Below the pieces are notes generated by a model, which searched no databases, was not told where the DNA came from, and saw only the letters and a list, made by a program, of their open reading frames with translations. From assembly GCA_963790245.1 (NCBI GenBank), contig CAWBNP010000002.1, forward strand, positions 1,364,001 through 1,428,000: DNA of 64,000 bases, read 5' to 3'. The DNA is from JACCVG01 sp963790245. Its GTDB lineage: Bacteria; Actinomycetota; Thermoleophilia; Solirubrobacterales; Thermoleophilaceae. The stretch's first letter is position 1. The number at the start of each line of letters is the position of its first letter. The position numbers and the translations under genes are program-made. Shown here one piece after another: positions 8,269 through 16,103 of this stretch.

Positions 8269-9198
8269 CTACTTGCCGCCGCCGATGGCGTCCTCGTCAG
8301 CGGAGATCTGGTCCTCGTTGGCCGGCACCACGAGCGCGGTTTCCGCGATCTCGGTGTTGTTCGCCAGCACGTAGTCGATGAATGCGCCGACCTGGGGCTT
8401 CTCGAGCGCCTCGGCCCCTGCGACGTACATGAACAGCGGGCGGGAGAGCGGTGCGTACTCGCCGCTCTGGATCGTCTCGGAGCTCGGTGTGACGCAACCG
8501 TCACCGCCGTCGACCGCCGCGATTCCGAGCGCGTCGGCGTTCTGCTCGTAGTAGGAGAAGCCGAGGAAGCCGATGCCGCCCGGCTCGCCCGCAACGCCCT
8601 GGACGATCACGTTGTCATCAGCCGAGGGCGAGTACTCGTCGCGGATGTTGCCCTCTTCGCCGTTGATCGTCTCGGTGAAATACTCCCACGTGCCGGACTC
8701 GTCGCCGGGTCCGTAGAGCGAGAGCTCGGTGTCTGGAAGGTCAGGGTTGACCTCGGCGAGGTTGGCCACGCTCGATCCTTTCTCCCAGACCTCGGCGAGC
8801 TCCTCGGTCGTGACGCACTCGACCGCCAGCTCGGGGTTGGTGATGATCGAGATGCCATCGTTGGCGATCGTCAGTTCGAGCGGCTCGATGCCCGCTTCCT
8901 CGCAGCTCTTGATGGTTTCCTCGTCGATCTGCGAGGACGCGTCGGCGATGTCGGTCTCACCCGCGCAAAGAGCCTCGAACCCAGCCGTCGAGCCGGCGTC
9001 GCCGACCGTGATGTCGACGTCCTCGTTCTGGGCCTTGAAGGCCTCGGCGGCCGCCTGGGCGAACGGGAATACGGTGCTGGATCCCTCGATCGTGATGCTG
9101 CTGGAGGGCTCCGAACTGCCTCCGCACGCCGCGACGCCGAGTGCCAGAGCACCAGCAGACACGACCGCGAGCAAGCTGTTGAGCTTCAAGTACCTCAC
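8269..9198 (-). CDS. pstS: Phosphate-binding lipoprotein PstS
   Basis: This is the substrate-binding protein of the phosphate importer, anchored outside the membrane. A lipoprotein signal ends at ALGVAACGG, and the phosphate-binding motifs are present (GSSTVFPF near residue 38, GDAGSTAGFEAL, DESGTWEYF). The listed GTG start is the longest; a TTG at 9189 is better spaced from an AAGGGG ribosome-binding site and also gives a complete signal peptide. The upstream region carries an 11-bp direct repeat resembling a Pho box (9271-9289). Confidence 0.94.
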   Translation of the reverse strand: MRYLKLNSLLAVVSAGALALGVAACGGSSEPSSSITIEGSSTVFPFAQAAAEAFKAQNEDVDITVGDAGSTAGFEALCAGETDIADASSQIDEETIKSCEEAGIEPLELTIANDGISIITNPELAVECVTTEELAEVWEKGSSVANLAEVNPDLPDTELSLYGPGDESGTWEYFTETINGEEGNIRDEYSPSADDNVIVQGVAGEPGGIGFLGFSYYEQNADALGIAAVDGGDGCVTPSSETIQSGEYAPLSRPLFMYVAGAEALEKPQVGAFIDYVLANNTEIAETALVVPANEDQISADEDAIGGGK

Positions 9199-9203
9199 CC
9201 CTT

Positions 9204-9225
9204 CGTTGGTTGACGGCGACCAACG
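9204..9225. promoter_or_regulatory. 7-bp inverted repeat in the pstS leader
   Basis: CGTTGGT at 9204-9210 and ACCAACG at 9219-9225 are perfect inverted copies separated by 8 bases. In the pstS mRNA this hairpin would end a few bases before the ribosome-binding site. It could act on mRNA stability or be an operator; the sequence alone does not decide. Confidence 0.35.
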
Positions 9226-9244
9226 CTCCCACCGTCAGGTGTCG

Positions 9245-9289
9245 AGTCTGTTACCGACCTGTGCCCGGGCTGTGAAAAGGATGTGAAAA
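9245..9289 (-). promoter_or_regulatory. pstS promoter with Pho-box-like direct repeat
   Basis: On the minus strand TTTTCACA occurs twice at an 11-base period (9282-9289 and 9271-9278), followed after about 20 bases by the -10-like CAGACT (9250-9245). Direct repeats in helical phase over the -35 region are the arrangement bound by PhoB/PhoP-type activators, and the divergent gene at 9338 encodes such a regulator. Confidence 0.55.
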
Positions 9290-9325
9290 CACGACCGGAG
9301 CGACCGAAACGGCTCCCGGGCCACC

Positions 9326-9331
9326 TACACT
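9326..9331 (+). promoter_or_regulatory. -10 box of the PhoB-like regulator gene (leaderless)
   Basis: TACACT ends exactly six bases before the ATG at 9338, the spacing seen at many genes of this window. This supports the 9338 start and a leaderless mRNA. Confidence 0.5.
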
Positions 9332-9337
9332 CGAGAC

Positions 9338-10186
9338 ATGTCAGCGACGCTCGTGGCTGTGCCATCATGGAGTGGTCGGACCGGGAGTCAGTCCACCTCG
9401 ACCGAACGCCCCTACAGCGTGACGCCCAAGCCCGGACCCATCCGCCTCGCCGTGATCGATTCCGATTCCGGCTTCGTCCAGGTGCTCGCCAAGCGCCTCG
9501 AAGGGATCGGTTGGGAGCACCGTGTGCTGTCCGCGGCGCCGCCGATCGAGGATCTCCTGGCGATGCGGCTCAGCGCGCTGGTCGTCGATCTGGCGCTGCT
9601 CGGCCCGCAGGCGTGGGACTTCCTGGAGCGGCTCTGCAACGCGCTCCCCGGGCTCGGGATCGTCGTCTGCACCCCTCAGTCGACGGTCGCCCAGCGGGTC
9701 CGCGGACTGCGGCTCGGCGCCGATGACTGGATCTCCAAGCCGTGCCACCCGGAGGAGGTGCTCGCTCGCGTCGAAGCCGTCGTACGCCGGCGCAAGCAGG
9801 CGAGCGCACGGACCGACGCCGGACCGATGGTCGCGGGTGAACTCGAGATCCGCGTCGATCAGTTCCAGGGCTTCAGCGGCGACCAGTCCGTCGATCTGAC
9901 CCGCAGGGAGTTCGAGTTGCTCCACCTGCTCGCCGACGGCGAGGGACAGGTGCTCCAGCGCGAGGAGATCTACCAGCGGGTCTGGGGCTACGCGATGGCG
10001 CGCGGTGACCGCTCGGTGGATGTCTTCATCCGCAAGTTGCGCCACAAGCTCGAGCGGGTCTCACCCGACTGGACCTACATCCACACCCACTTCGGGATCG
10101 GGTACCGGTTCCAGCCGGAGCTCAAGAGCGCCGAGGAGCCACCCTCGCGGGTACAGGCAGATGGAGCAGGCCGACGGGCTCGCTGA
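9338..10186 (+). CDS. PhoB/RegX3-like response regulator, divergent from pstS
   Basis: This 282-residue regulator has an N-terminal extension of about 35 residues, then a receiver domain (AVIDSDSG; phospho-acceptor Asp in ALVVDLALLG; Lys in WISKP) and a winged-helix domain (DLTRREFELLHLL; RSVDVFIRKLRHKLE; HFGIGYRF). The receiver is divergent from standard ones (LALLGPQAW in place of the usual MLPG). The -10 spacing supports the ATG at 9338; a GTG at 9419 is a possible alternative. No kinase is adjacent. Its position opposite pstS with a Pho-box-like repeat between suggests control of the pst operon. Confidence 0.85.
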   Translation: MSATLVAVPSWSGRTGSQSTSTERPYSVTPKPGPIRLAVIDSDSGFVQVLAKRLEGIGWEHRVLSAAPPIEDLLAMRLSALVVDLALLGPQAWDFLERLCNALPGLGIVVCTPQSTVAQRVRGLRLGADDWISKPCHPEEVLARVEAVVRRRKQASARTDAGPMVAGELEIRVDQFQGFSGDQSVDLTRREFELLHLLADGEGQVLQREEIYQRVWGYAMARGDRSVDVFIRKLRHKLERVSPDWTYIHTHFGIGYRFQPELKSAEEPPSRVQADGAGRRAR

Positions 10187-10210
10187 CGTGCTCGTCGGAG
10201 CGACCGCTAG

Positions 10211-10615
10211 TTATTCGACGGTGATCGTGCCCGTCTGCTGCGGGTGAATCGTGCAGACGTAGTCGATCGCGCCGGCGTCTTCGAAAGCCTGGGTGAAGGT
10301 CTCGCCGCCCTCGATGTCGCCCGAGTCGAACTCGGGGCCGGGGCCGCGCTCCTTGGTGACCGTGTGCGCGAAATCATCCTCGTTGGTCCAGGTGATCGTG
10401 CCACCGGTCGGGACGCTGATCTGCATCGGCACGTACTCGGTGTTTTCGATCACGACCTCGACGGCGTCGCCCGACTTCTGTTCCTCGCTCTCCTTCTTGG
10501 AGACCGTCGGCGTGGTCGGCGGACCGGTCGGAGCGGGCTCGGGGCCGGCGTCACAGGCCGTGACGGTCAGCGCCAGGGCCGAGCAGAGCGGGATCAGGAT
10601 CGAACGGGCGACCAT
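10211..10615 (-). CDS. Cupredoxin (plastocyanin-like) lipoprotein
   Basis: This 134-residue exported blue-copper protein is anchored by a lipoprotein signal (ALALTVTACDAG). After a Pro/Thr- and Lys/Glu-rich linker comes a cupredoxin fold with ligands H (FAHTV), C and H (YVCTIHP). The usual axial Met of the CxxHPxM loop is replaced by Gln (CTIHPQQ), as in stellacyanins. It probably carries electrons outside the membrane; the partner is unknown. It lies alone between the PhoB-like regulator and a sensor kinase. Confidence 0.85.
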   Translation of the reverse strand: MVARSILIPLCSALALTVTACDAGPEPAPTGPPTTPTVSKKESEEQKSGDAVEVVIENTEYVPMQISVPTGGTITWTNEDDFAHTVTKERGPGPEFDSGDIEGGETFTQAFEDAGAIDYVCTIHPQQTGTITVE

Positions 10616-10626
10616 CGCCGCGCAGC

Positions 10627-12105
10627 CTAGCCGCCGCGCGCGTGGATTGCGAGGTGGACCCGGAAGCGGGCGCCACCGAGCGGCGAGTCGTCGATTTCGA
10701 CCGTGCCGCCGTGGAGCGCCGCCTGCTGGGCGACCAGCGCGAGGCCGAGGCCCGAGCCCTCCGCCGTCGCGGTCGAACCCCGGACGAACCGGTCGAAGAT
10801 CCGCTCTCGATCGGCGATCGGAACGCCCGGGCCGTCGTCGTCGACGGTCAGGACGAGCTCGCTGGGCGTGCGGGCGAGACCGATCTCCACGCGCGCGGAG
10901 TTCCCGCCGTGGCGGACCGCGTTCTCGAGCAGGTTGTCGAGCAGCAACCGGAGCCCGTGCGGCCAGCCGGCAAGCGTCGCGTCGAGCGCGTGTGCGACCG
11001 TCACGACGGCGGTCGCGGACGGATGCCGGCGCCGGGCGGCCTCCACGGCCGCGTCGATGATCTCGCCCAGGTCGACCGGCTCCCGGGAGACCGCGGCGCC
11101 CGAGTCCGCACGCGCCAGCGCCTGCAGTGCATCGAGCAGATCGACTATCCGGCGGTGCTCGGTCGCCGTCTCGGCGAGGATCGAGGAACGCTCGGCGGTC
11201 GACATGTCAGGGTTGCGCGCGACTGTCTCCAGGTTGGCGCCGAGCGCCGTCAGCGGCGTGCGCAGCTCATGGCCGGCATCGGCGGTGAACCTCCTGGTCG
11301 CCTCCAGCGCGGCGAGCGTGTCCGAGTGCGACCGCTCGAGACGGCCGAGCATCGAGTTGAGCGCGTCGGCCAGGTCGTCGACCTCGCGCGGCCCGGCGTC
11401 GGCCGGCACACGCGCGCTGAGGTCGTCGGCCGAGGAAACGCCGGTCGCCGCGAGCCGCAATCGCTGGAGCGAGCGCAGGGCGATGCCGCCGAAGGCGTAT
11501 CCGACGGCGCCCGCCGCCGCGAGCGCCAGCAGCGCCAGCAGCAACAGACGCTGCCCGAGCCGCGCGACGCTTTGCTCGACCGGCGCCAGCGAGGCAGCGA
11601 CCTGGAGCTCGATCTTGGACGGCGCGAGCACCTCGCTCGGCGCGGGAACATCCGCGAGCGCGTCGTCGTCGATCCCCGGTTCGACGCTCCCGTCGGCGCC
11701 GGGCAAGGGGACGGTCAGCGCCCGGAAACGCTCCCCTTCGGTGGAGGTAACGGTGTCGAAGCCGATCCGGTTCGGGACCGGCAGCGTTCCCTCCGTATCA
11801 CCGAACTCGACGACCGCGAGGTTCTGATCGAACACCCGGACGACCTGATCGGAGCCGCCGAGCACCTCGCTCGCGTCGCCGAGCGCCTCGGGCGGGAGCC
11901 CGAACGGGGAACCGATCCGCAGCGGGTCGTCGAGCTGGGCGGCGCGCTCGGTCAGGCGCTCGTCGAGCGCGGCGAGTTCGGAGGCCGAGAACCCCCGCAG
12001 GAGCAGGACGCCGACGATCGACACCACGATCGCGACGGCGGCGACCGTCGCCAGCGCGGTGCGTGCTCGCAGGCTGGGCCCGGCTCTCGACACCCTGCGA
12101 GTCAC
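10627..12105 (-). CDS. Membrane sensor histidine kinase
   Basis: This 492-residue kinase has a transmembrane helix at about residues 16-36, an extracytoplasmic region of about 130 residues, a second helix near 180-205, HAMP, the H-box DAGHELRTPLTALGANLE, N-box LLDNLLENAVRHGG and ATP-lid motifs DDDGPGVP and GSGLGLALV. It starts with GTG 14 bases after the stop of its partner regulator. The stimulus is unknown. Confidence 0.9.
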   Translation of the reverse strand: MTRRVSRAGPSLRARTALATVAAVAIVVSIVGVLLLRGFSASELAALDERLTERAAQLDDPLRIGSPFGLPPEALGDASEVLGGSDQVVRVFDQNLAVVEFGDTEGTLPVPNRIGFDTVTSTEGERFRALTVPLPGADGSVEPGIDDDALADVPAPSEVLAPSKIELQVAASLAPVEQSVARLGQRLLLLALLALAAAGAVGYAFGGIALRSLQRLRLAATGVSSADDLSARVPADAGPREVDDLADALNSMLGRLERSHSDTLAALEATRRFTADAGHELRTPLTALGANLETVARNPDMSTAERSSILAETATEHRRIVDLLDALQALARADSGAAVSREPVDLGEIIDAAVEAARRRHPSATAVVTVAHALDATLAGWPHGLRLLLDNLLENAVRHGGNSARVEIGLARTPSELVLTVDDDGPGVPIADRERIFDRFVRGSTATAEGSGLGLALVAQQAALHGGTVEIDDSPLGGARFRVHLAIHARGG

Positions 12106-12119
12106 AGCGAAACTGATCC

Positions 12120-12854
12120 TCAGGCGCGCAGCACGAACCCAGCGCCGCGAACCGTCTGGATGATGCGCTCGCCGCCGCCGGCCTCGAGCTTGCGGCGCAG
12201 GTAGCCGACGAACACGTCGACGACGTTGGTCTCCACGTCGAAGGTGTAGCCCCAGACTTGCTCCAGCAGCTGCGCGCGGCTGAGCACAATCCCGGGATGG
12301 CGCGCGAAGGCGTGCATCAAGTCGAACTCGCGCTTGGTCAGCTCGACCTGCGCCCCGTCGATCAGCACCTGGCGGCGCGCCGGGTCGACCCGCAGCCGAC
12401 CTACGTCGATCGCGACCGCGACGGCCTCGGGCCGGCGGCGGAGCAGCGCGTTGAGCCGCGCGACGAGCTCCTCGACGGCGAACGGCTTGACGACGTAGTC
12501 GTCGGCTCCGGCCTGCAGCCCCGCGACGCGGTCGTCGACCTCATCACGCGCGGAGAGCATCAGGATCGGCACGTCGTCGCCGGTCGCCCGCAGCCGGCGG
12601 GCGACCTCGACGCCATCGATCCCGGGCATCGCCACGTCGAGCACCACGATTGCGGGGTGAGCCTCTGAGACGAGCGCCAGCGCAGTCTCGCCGTCGGCGG
12701 CACTGGCCACCTCGAAGCCCTCCAGCGACAGCGACCGCTCGAGCGCCTGGCGGATGTGGGCGTCGTCGTCGACGACCAGCACGGTCGGTGTGTCGAGCCC
12801 CACGATCGAATCATGATCTCCGAAAGTCGCGCTCTCTGCTGACAGAGGCGTCAT
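12120..12854 (-). CDS. OmpR-family response regulator
   Basis: The receiver domain ([14 protein letters not shown]; phospho-acceptor in [14 protein letters not shown]) is followed by a winged-helix domain ([39 protein letters not shown]). It forms a two-component pair with the downstream kinase. The ATG at 12854 gives a 20-residue leader; a GTG at 12803 begins just before the receiver and has CATGAT six bases upstream, so it is a credible alternative start. Confidence 0.9.
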   Translation of the reverse strand: MTPLSAESATFGDHDSIVGLDTPTVLVVDDDAHIRQALERSLSLEGFEVASAADGETALALVSEAHPAIVVLDVAMPGIDGVEVARRLRATGDDVPILMLSARDEVDDRVAGLQAGADDYVVKPFAVEELVARLNALLRRRPEAVAVAIDVGRLRVDPARRQVLIDGAQVELTKREFDLMHAFARHPGIVLSRAQLLEQVWGYTFDVETNVVDVFVGYLRRKLEAGGGERIIQTVRGAGFVLRA

Positions 12855-12912
12855 TCCGAAAGCGTCGCGGACTCGTCTGTGGCTCCTCTAAGGCCGCCCG
12901 CCACGGGAAGAG

Positions 12913-12918
12913 TACGAT
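12913..12918 (+). promoter_or_regulatory. -10 box of the molybdopterin oxidoreductase gene
   Basis: TACGAT lies nine bases before the ATG at 12928, which leaves no room for a ribosome-binding site and suggests a leaderless transcript. Confidence 0.45.
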
Positions 12919-12927
12919 CATCACGCG

Positions 12928-15222
12928 ATGGCTGCTGAGAAAGTCGTCACCTACTGCCGGATCTGCGAGCCGCTTTGCGGCATGGTCGCGACGGTACAGG
13001 ACGGCCGGCTCTCCGAGCTGCGCCCCGATCCCGACAATCCTCTTTCGCGCGGCTACGCGTGTCCGAAGGGGATCGCGATGGCGGAGGTTCACAACGACCC
13101 CGACCGCGTGCTGCACCCGCTGCGGCGGACTGCCGACGGAAGCTTCGAGCAGGTCTCCTGGGAGGAGGCGCTCGACGACATCGGAGACCGTCTCGGCGCG
13201 ATCGTCGACCGCGATGGCGGCGGAGCGGTCGGCTGGTACTTCGGCAACCCTGGCGCTTTCTCGTACTCGCACACGCTCTGGGTCGGGGGCTTCCTCGATG
13301 CTCTGGGGACGAGCCACTACTACTCGGCCGGCTCCCAGGACGTCAACAACCGCTTCGCCGCGAGCGCGCTGCTCTACGGCAACCCGGTGCTGGTCCCGGT
13401 GCCCGATCTGACCCGCACCGACTTCCTGATGCTGATCGGCGCCAACCCGCTCGTTTCGCACGGCTCGGTCCTGAGCGCGCCGCGGATTCGCGAGCAGCTG
13501 CTGGCTATCGTCGAGCGCGGCGGACGGGTCGCCGTCGTCGATCCGCGCCGGACCCCGACGGCCGCCCAGTTCGAGCACGTGCCGATCCGGCCCGACGGCG
13601 ACGCGTGGATGCTGCTCTCAATGCTGCAGGTCATCTTCGAAGAGGGGCTCGCCGACGAGCGCTACCTGGCCGAGCAGACCGATGGCTGGCACGAGCTCCG
13701 GCGTGCCGCGGCAGCCCATCCGCCCGAGCAGACCGCCGCACGCACGGGCATCGGGCCGGGCGCCCTGCGCGAGCTGGCGCGCGCGCTCGTGCAGGCCGAG
13801 GGCGCGGCGATCTACGGACGGACCGGCTCCTGCCTCGGGCGCCACGGCACGCTGGTCGCGTTCCTGATCGACGCGCTCGCCGCGGTCACGGGCAACCTCG
13901 ACGCCGCGGGCGGCTCGGTGTTCGGCGACCCGCCGATCGCGCTCGATGAGGTCGCCGAACGGATCGGCCTCGCGAGTTACGACGAGCGGCGCTCACGGAT
14001 CGGCGATTTCCCCGACGTAATCGGCAACATGCCCGCGTCGCTGATGGCGGAGGAGATCGAGACGCCCGGCGAGGGGCAGCTGCGGGCGCTGTTCGTCTCG
14101 GCCGGCAATCCGGTGCTGTCGGTGCCGGATGGCGATCGGCTGGAGCGAGCCCTCGGTGAACTCGAGCTGATGGTCTCGATCGACCTCTACGTGAATGAAA
14201 CCAACGCCCACGCCGACTACGTCCTGCCGGCGACGACGTTCTACGAGCGCGACGACTTCCCGCTCCCGTTCCTCGCGTTCCACGTCCCGCCGTTCGTGCA
14301 CTACACCGAGCGCGTCGTCGAACCCGCCGGAGAAGCGCGCGAGGAATGGTGGACGATCGATCAGATCGCCCGGCGCATCGGGATCGCCCCCTACCCCGTC
14401 CCGTCCCTGCGGCTGCTCGCGAAGCTCGGCATCCGGATCACCCCGCAGCGGTTGATCGACCTGCTGCTGCGAACCGGTCCCGGCGGCGACCTCTTCGGGC
14501 TGCGACGCGGCGGGCTCAGCATCGCGAAGCTGCGCGACCGTCACCCCCACGGACTCGTGCTGGAGGACCGGGCCCCGGGCGGCGTCCTGAAACGGAAGCT
14601 GGCTCGCAAGCGGCGGCGGATCCAGCTCGCTCCCGACCCGATCCGAGAGGAGCTGGCGCGGCTGCCCGCAGTCGAAGCCGAAGACCCCGATTTCCCGCTG
14701 CGGCTGATCGGGATGCGCGAGCTGCGCTCGCACAACTCCTGGATGCACAACGCGCCACTGTTGATGCGCGGCGGGCGAACGCATGCACTGCGAATCCACC
14801 CCGAGGATGCCGCCCGGCTCGATCTCGTCGATGGGGCCGATGCGCTGCTCGAGTCCAAGGCCGGTGCGCTCGAGGTGCCCGTGCAGATAACCGATGAGAT
14901 GATGCCGGGCACCGTCGCGCTGCCCCACGGGTGGGGTCATCGCGGTGGCGGCTGGAAACTGGCCAACCAGAATCAGGGCGTCAACGTCAACCGGCTGGCG
15001 AGCGCCGAGGCGGGCGATCTGGAGCGGCTCGCCGGGATGGCGTTTTTGAACGGAATCCCGGTCCGCCTCTCGGCGTCTCAGTCGCTCAGCATCCGCAGCA
15101 CCGAGGCCTCGAGCGCCGGCCGCAGCCGCGGCAGCGCCGCGCCGTCGGTCGCGAGCCGCGGCAGATCGGCGTCGATCACCTCGCCGCCCTCGAACCGGTC
15201 GAGCACCTTCGGATCGATGTAG
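12928..15222 (+). CDS. Molybdopterin (bis-MGD) oxidoreductase with N-terminal [4Fe-4S] site
   Basis: This 764-residue protein belongs to the DMSO reductase/formate dehydrogenase superfamily. The N-terminal cysteines C10, C13, C17 and C45 (CRICEPLCG ... GYACPKG) bind a [4Fe-4S] cluster. The central region has family blocks (WEEALDDIG, SAGSQDVNNRF, VVDPRRTPTA, ETNAHADYVLP), and the C-terminal MopB-binding domain ends near NQNQGVNVNRL. No Tat signal is visible, so it is probably cytoplasmic. The substrate cannot be told from sequence, and no partner subunit is adjacent. The last ~50 residues are Ser/Arg-rich and antisense to the topoisomerase gene, so the original stop may have been lost. Confidence 0.85.
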   Translation: MAAEKVVTYCRICEPLCGMVATVQDGRLSELRPDPDNPLSRGYACPKGIAMAEVHNDPDRVLHPLRRTADGSFEQVSWEEALDDIGDRLGAIVDRDGGGAVGWYFGNPGAFSYSHTLWVGGFLDALGTSHYYSAGSQDVNNRFAASALLYGNPVLVPVPDLTRTDFLMLIGANPLVSHGSVLSAPRIREQLLAIVERGGRVAVVDPRRTPTAAQFEHVPIRPDGDAWMLLSMLQVIFEEGLADERYLAEQTDGWHELRRAAAAHPPEQTAARTGIGPGALRELARALVQAEGAAIYGRTGSCLGRHGTLVAFLIDALAAVTGNLDAAGGSVFGDPPIALDEVAERIGLASYDERRSRIGDFPDVIGNMPASLMAEEIETPGEGQLRALFVSAGNPVLSVPDGDRLERALGELELMVSIDLYVNETNAHADYVLPATTFYERDDFPLPFLAFHVPPFVHYTERVVEPAGEAREEWWTIDQIARRIGIAPYPVPSLRLLAKLGIRITPQRLIDLLLRTGPGGDLFGLRRGGLSIAKLRDRHPHGLVLEDRAPGGVLKRKLARKRRRIQLAPDPIREELARLPAVEAEDPDFPLRLIGMRELRSHNSWMHNAPLLMRGGRTHALRIHPEDAARLDLVDGADALLESKAGALEVPVQITDEMMPGTVALPHGWGHRGGGWKLANQNQGVNVNRLASAEAGDLERLAGMAFLNGIPVRLSASQSLSIRSTEASSAGRSRGSAAPSVASRGRSASITSPPSNRSSTFGSM

Positions 15223-16091
15223 GACGCCCGGCAGACTGCCGGGGTGTTGCCGAGGAACTCCGAGACCTGCTCGACCGCTCCACGAATCGCGCGCTTGCGC
15301 GCGGTCTTGGTCGCCCGCCGATCCTCTGGAACACCGGCGAGGGCGACCGCCGCCAACACCGTCCCGTGCCAGGTGCGGAAGTCCTTGGCGCTGAACTGGT
15401 CGCCGATCGCCTGCTTGATGTAGTCGTTGATCTCGTCTGACCGCACGTCGCTCCAGCGCCTGCCGATACGGTAGGCGAGCAGCTCGTGATCGCCACGCCT
15501 GCGCTTCAGTTCGCGGATGACGGTCGCCACCGCCCGGTCACTCACCGTCTGACGTCGGCGCGCCGCGCCCTTGGCGACGTAGTCGAAGGTCACGGTCGTC
15601 CCGTTCACGGTGGCATCGGCGGCGCGCAGCGTTGCGAGCCCGTATGTCTCGTTGTCCTCGGCGTACTGCTCTGACCCGATTCTGAACGAGCCACGGTCAA
15701 GCAGCCGCACCGCGCAGCCGAGCGCACGCTCGCGGGGCATCCCCTCGGCGCGCAGATCGCGGGTTACGCGGCGACGCAAGCGCGGCAGCAGGGCGGCGAA
15801 ATCGATCATCGAGTCGAACTTCTCGCGGTCGCGACGCTCGCGCCAGCGGTCGTGGTAGCGGTACTGCTTGCGGCCGGCCGCGTCGATGCCGGTCGCCTGG
15901 ATGTGACCCATCGGGTAGGGGCAGATCCACACTTCCTTCCATGCGGGCGGAACAGCGAGCTCGGCGATCCGGATGAGCACCTCGTCGTCGGTGATCCGCT
16001 CGCCCTGTTCGTCGCGGTACTCGAAGCCCCGCCCTCGCCGGACGCGCGCCAAACCGGGCCCCGAGCACTCGACCGTTCGCAGACGTGGCAT
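15078..16091 (-). CDS. DNA topoisomerase IB (eukaryote-like)
   Basis: This 337-residue type IB topoisomerase nicks one strand through a 3'-phosphotyrosine and relaxes supercoils. The N-terminal domain (RGRGFEYRDEQGERI; VPPAWKEVWICP; GHIQATGIDAAGRKQYRYH) is followed by the catalytic domain with FRTWHGT and the nucleophile Tyr in CRASYIDPKVLD. The ATG at 16091 is preceded by CACACT with a six-base gap, which supports this start over an in-frame ATG at 16136. The 3' end overlaps the convergent oxidoreductase by 145 bases. Confidence 0.93.
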   Translation of the reverse strand: MPRLRTVECSGPGLARVRRGRGFEYRDEQGERITDDEVLIRIAELAVPPAWKEVWICPYPMGHIQATGIDAAGRKQYRYHDRWRERRDREKFDSMIDFAALLPRLRRRVTRDLRAEGMPRERALGCAVRLLDRGSFRIGSEQYAEDNETYGLATLRAADATVNGTTVTFDYVAKGAARRRQTVSDRAVATVIRELKRRRGDHELLAYRIGRRWSDVRSDEINDYIKQAIGDQFSAKDFRTWHGTVLAAVALAGVPEDRRATKTARKRAIRGAVEQVSEFLGNTPAVCRASYIDPKVLDRFEGGEVIDADLPRLATDGAALPRLRPALEASVLRMLSD

Positions 16092-16097
16092 CCGGTC

Positions 16098-16103
16098 AGT
16101 GTG
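16098..16103 (-). promoter_or_regulatory. -10 box of the topoisomerase IB gene (leaderless)
   Basis: The minus strand reads CACACT, exactly six bases before the ATG at 16091. It overlaps the candidate GTG start of the divergent phosphatase gene. Confidence 0.4.

Noticed and set aside
12928..15222. Selenocysteine in the oxidoreductase
   Set aside because: No in-frame TGA occurs within the coding sequence.
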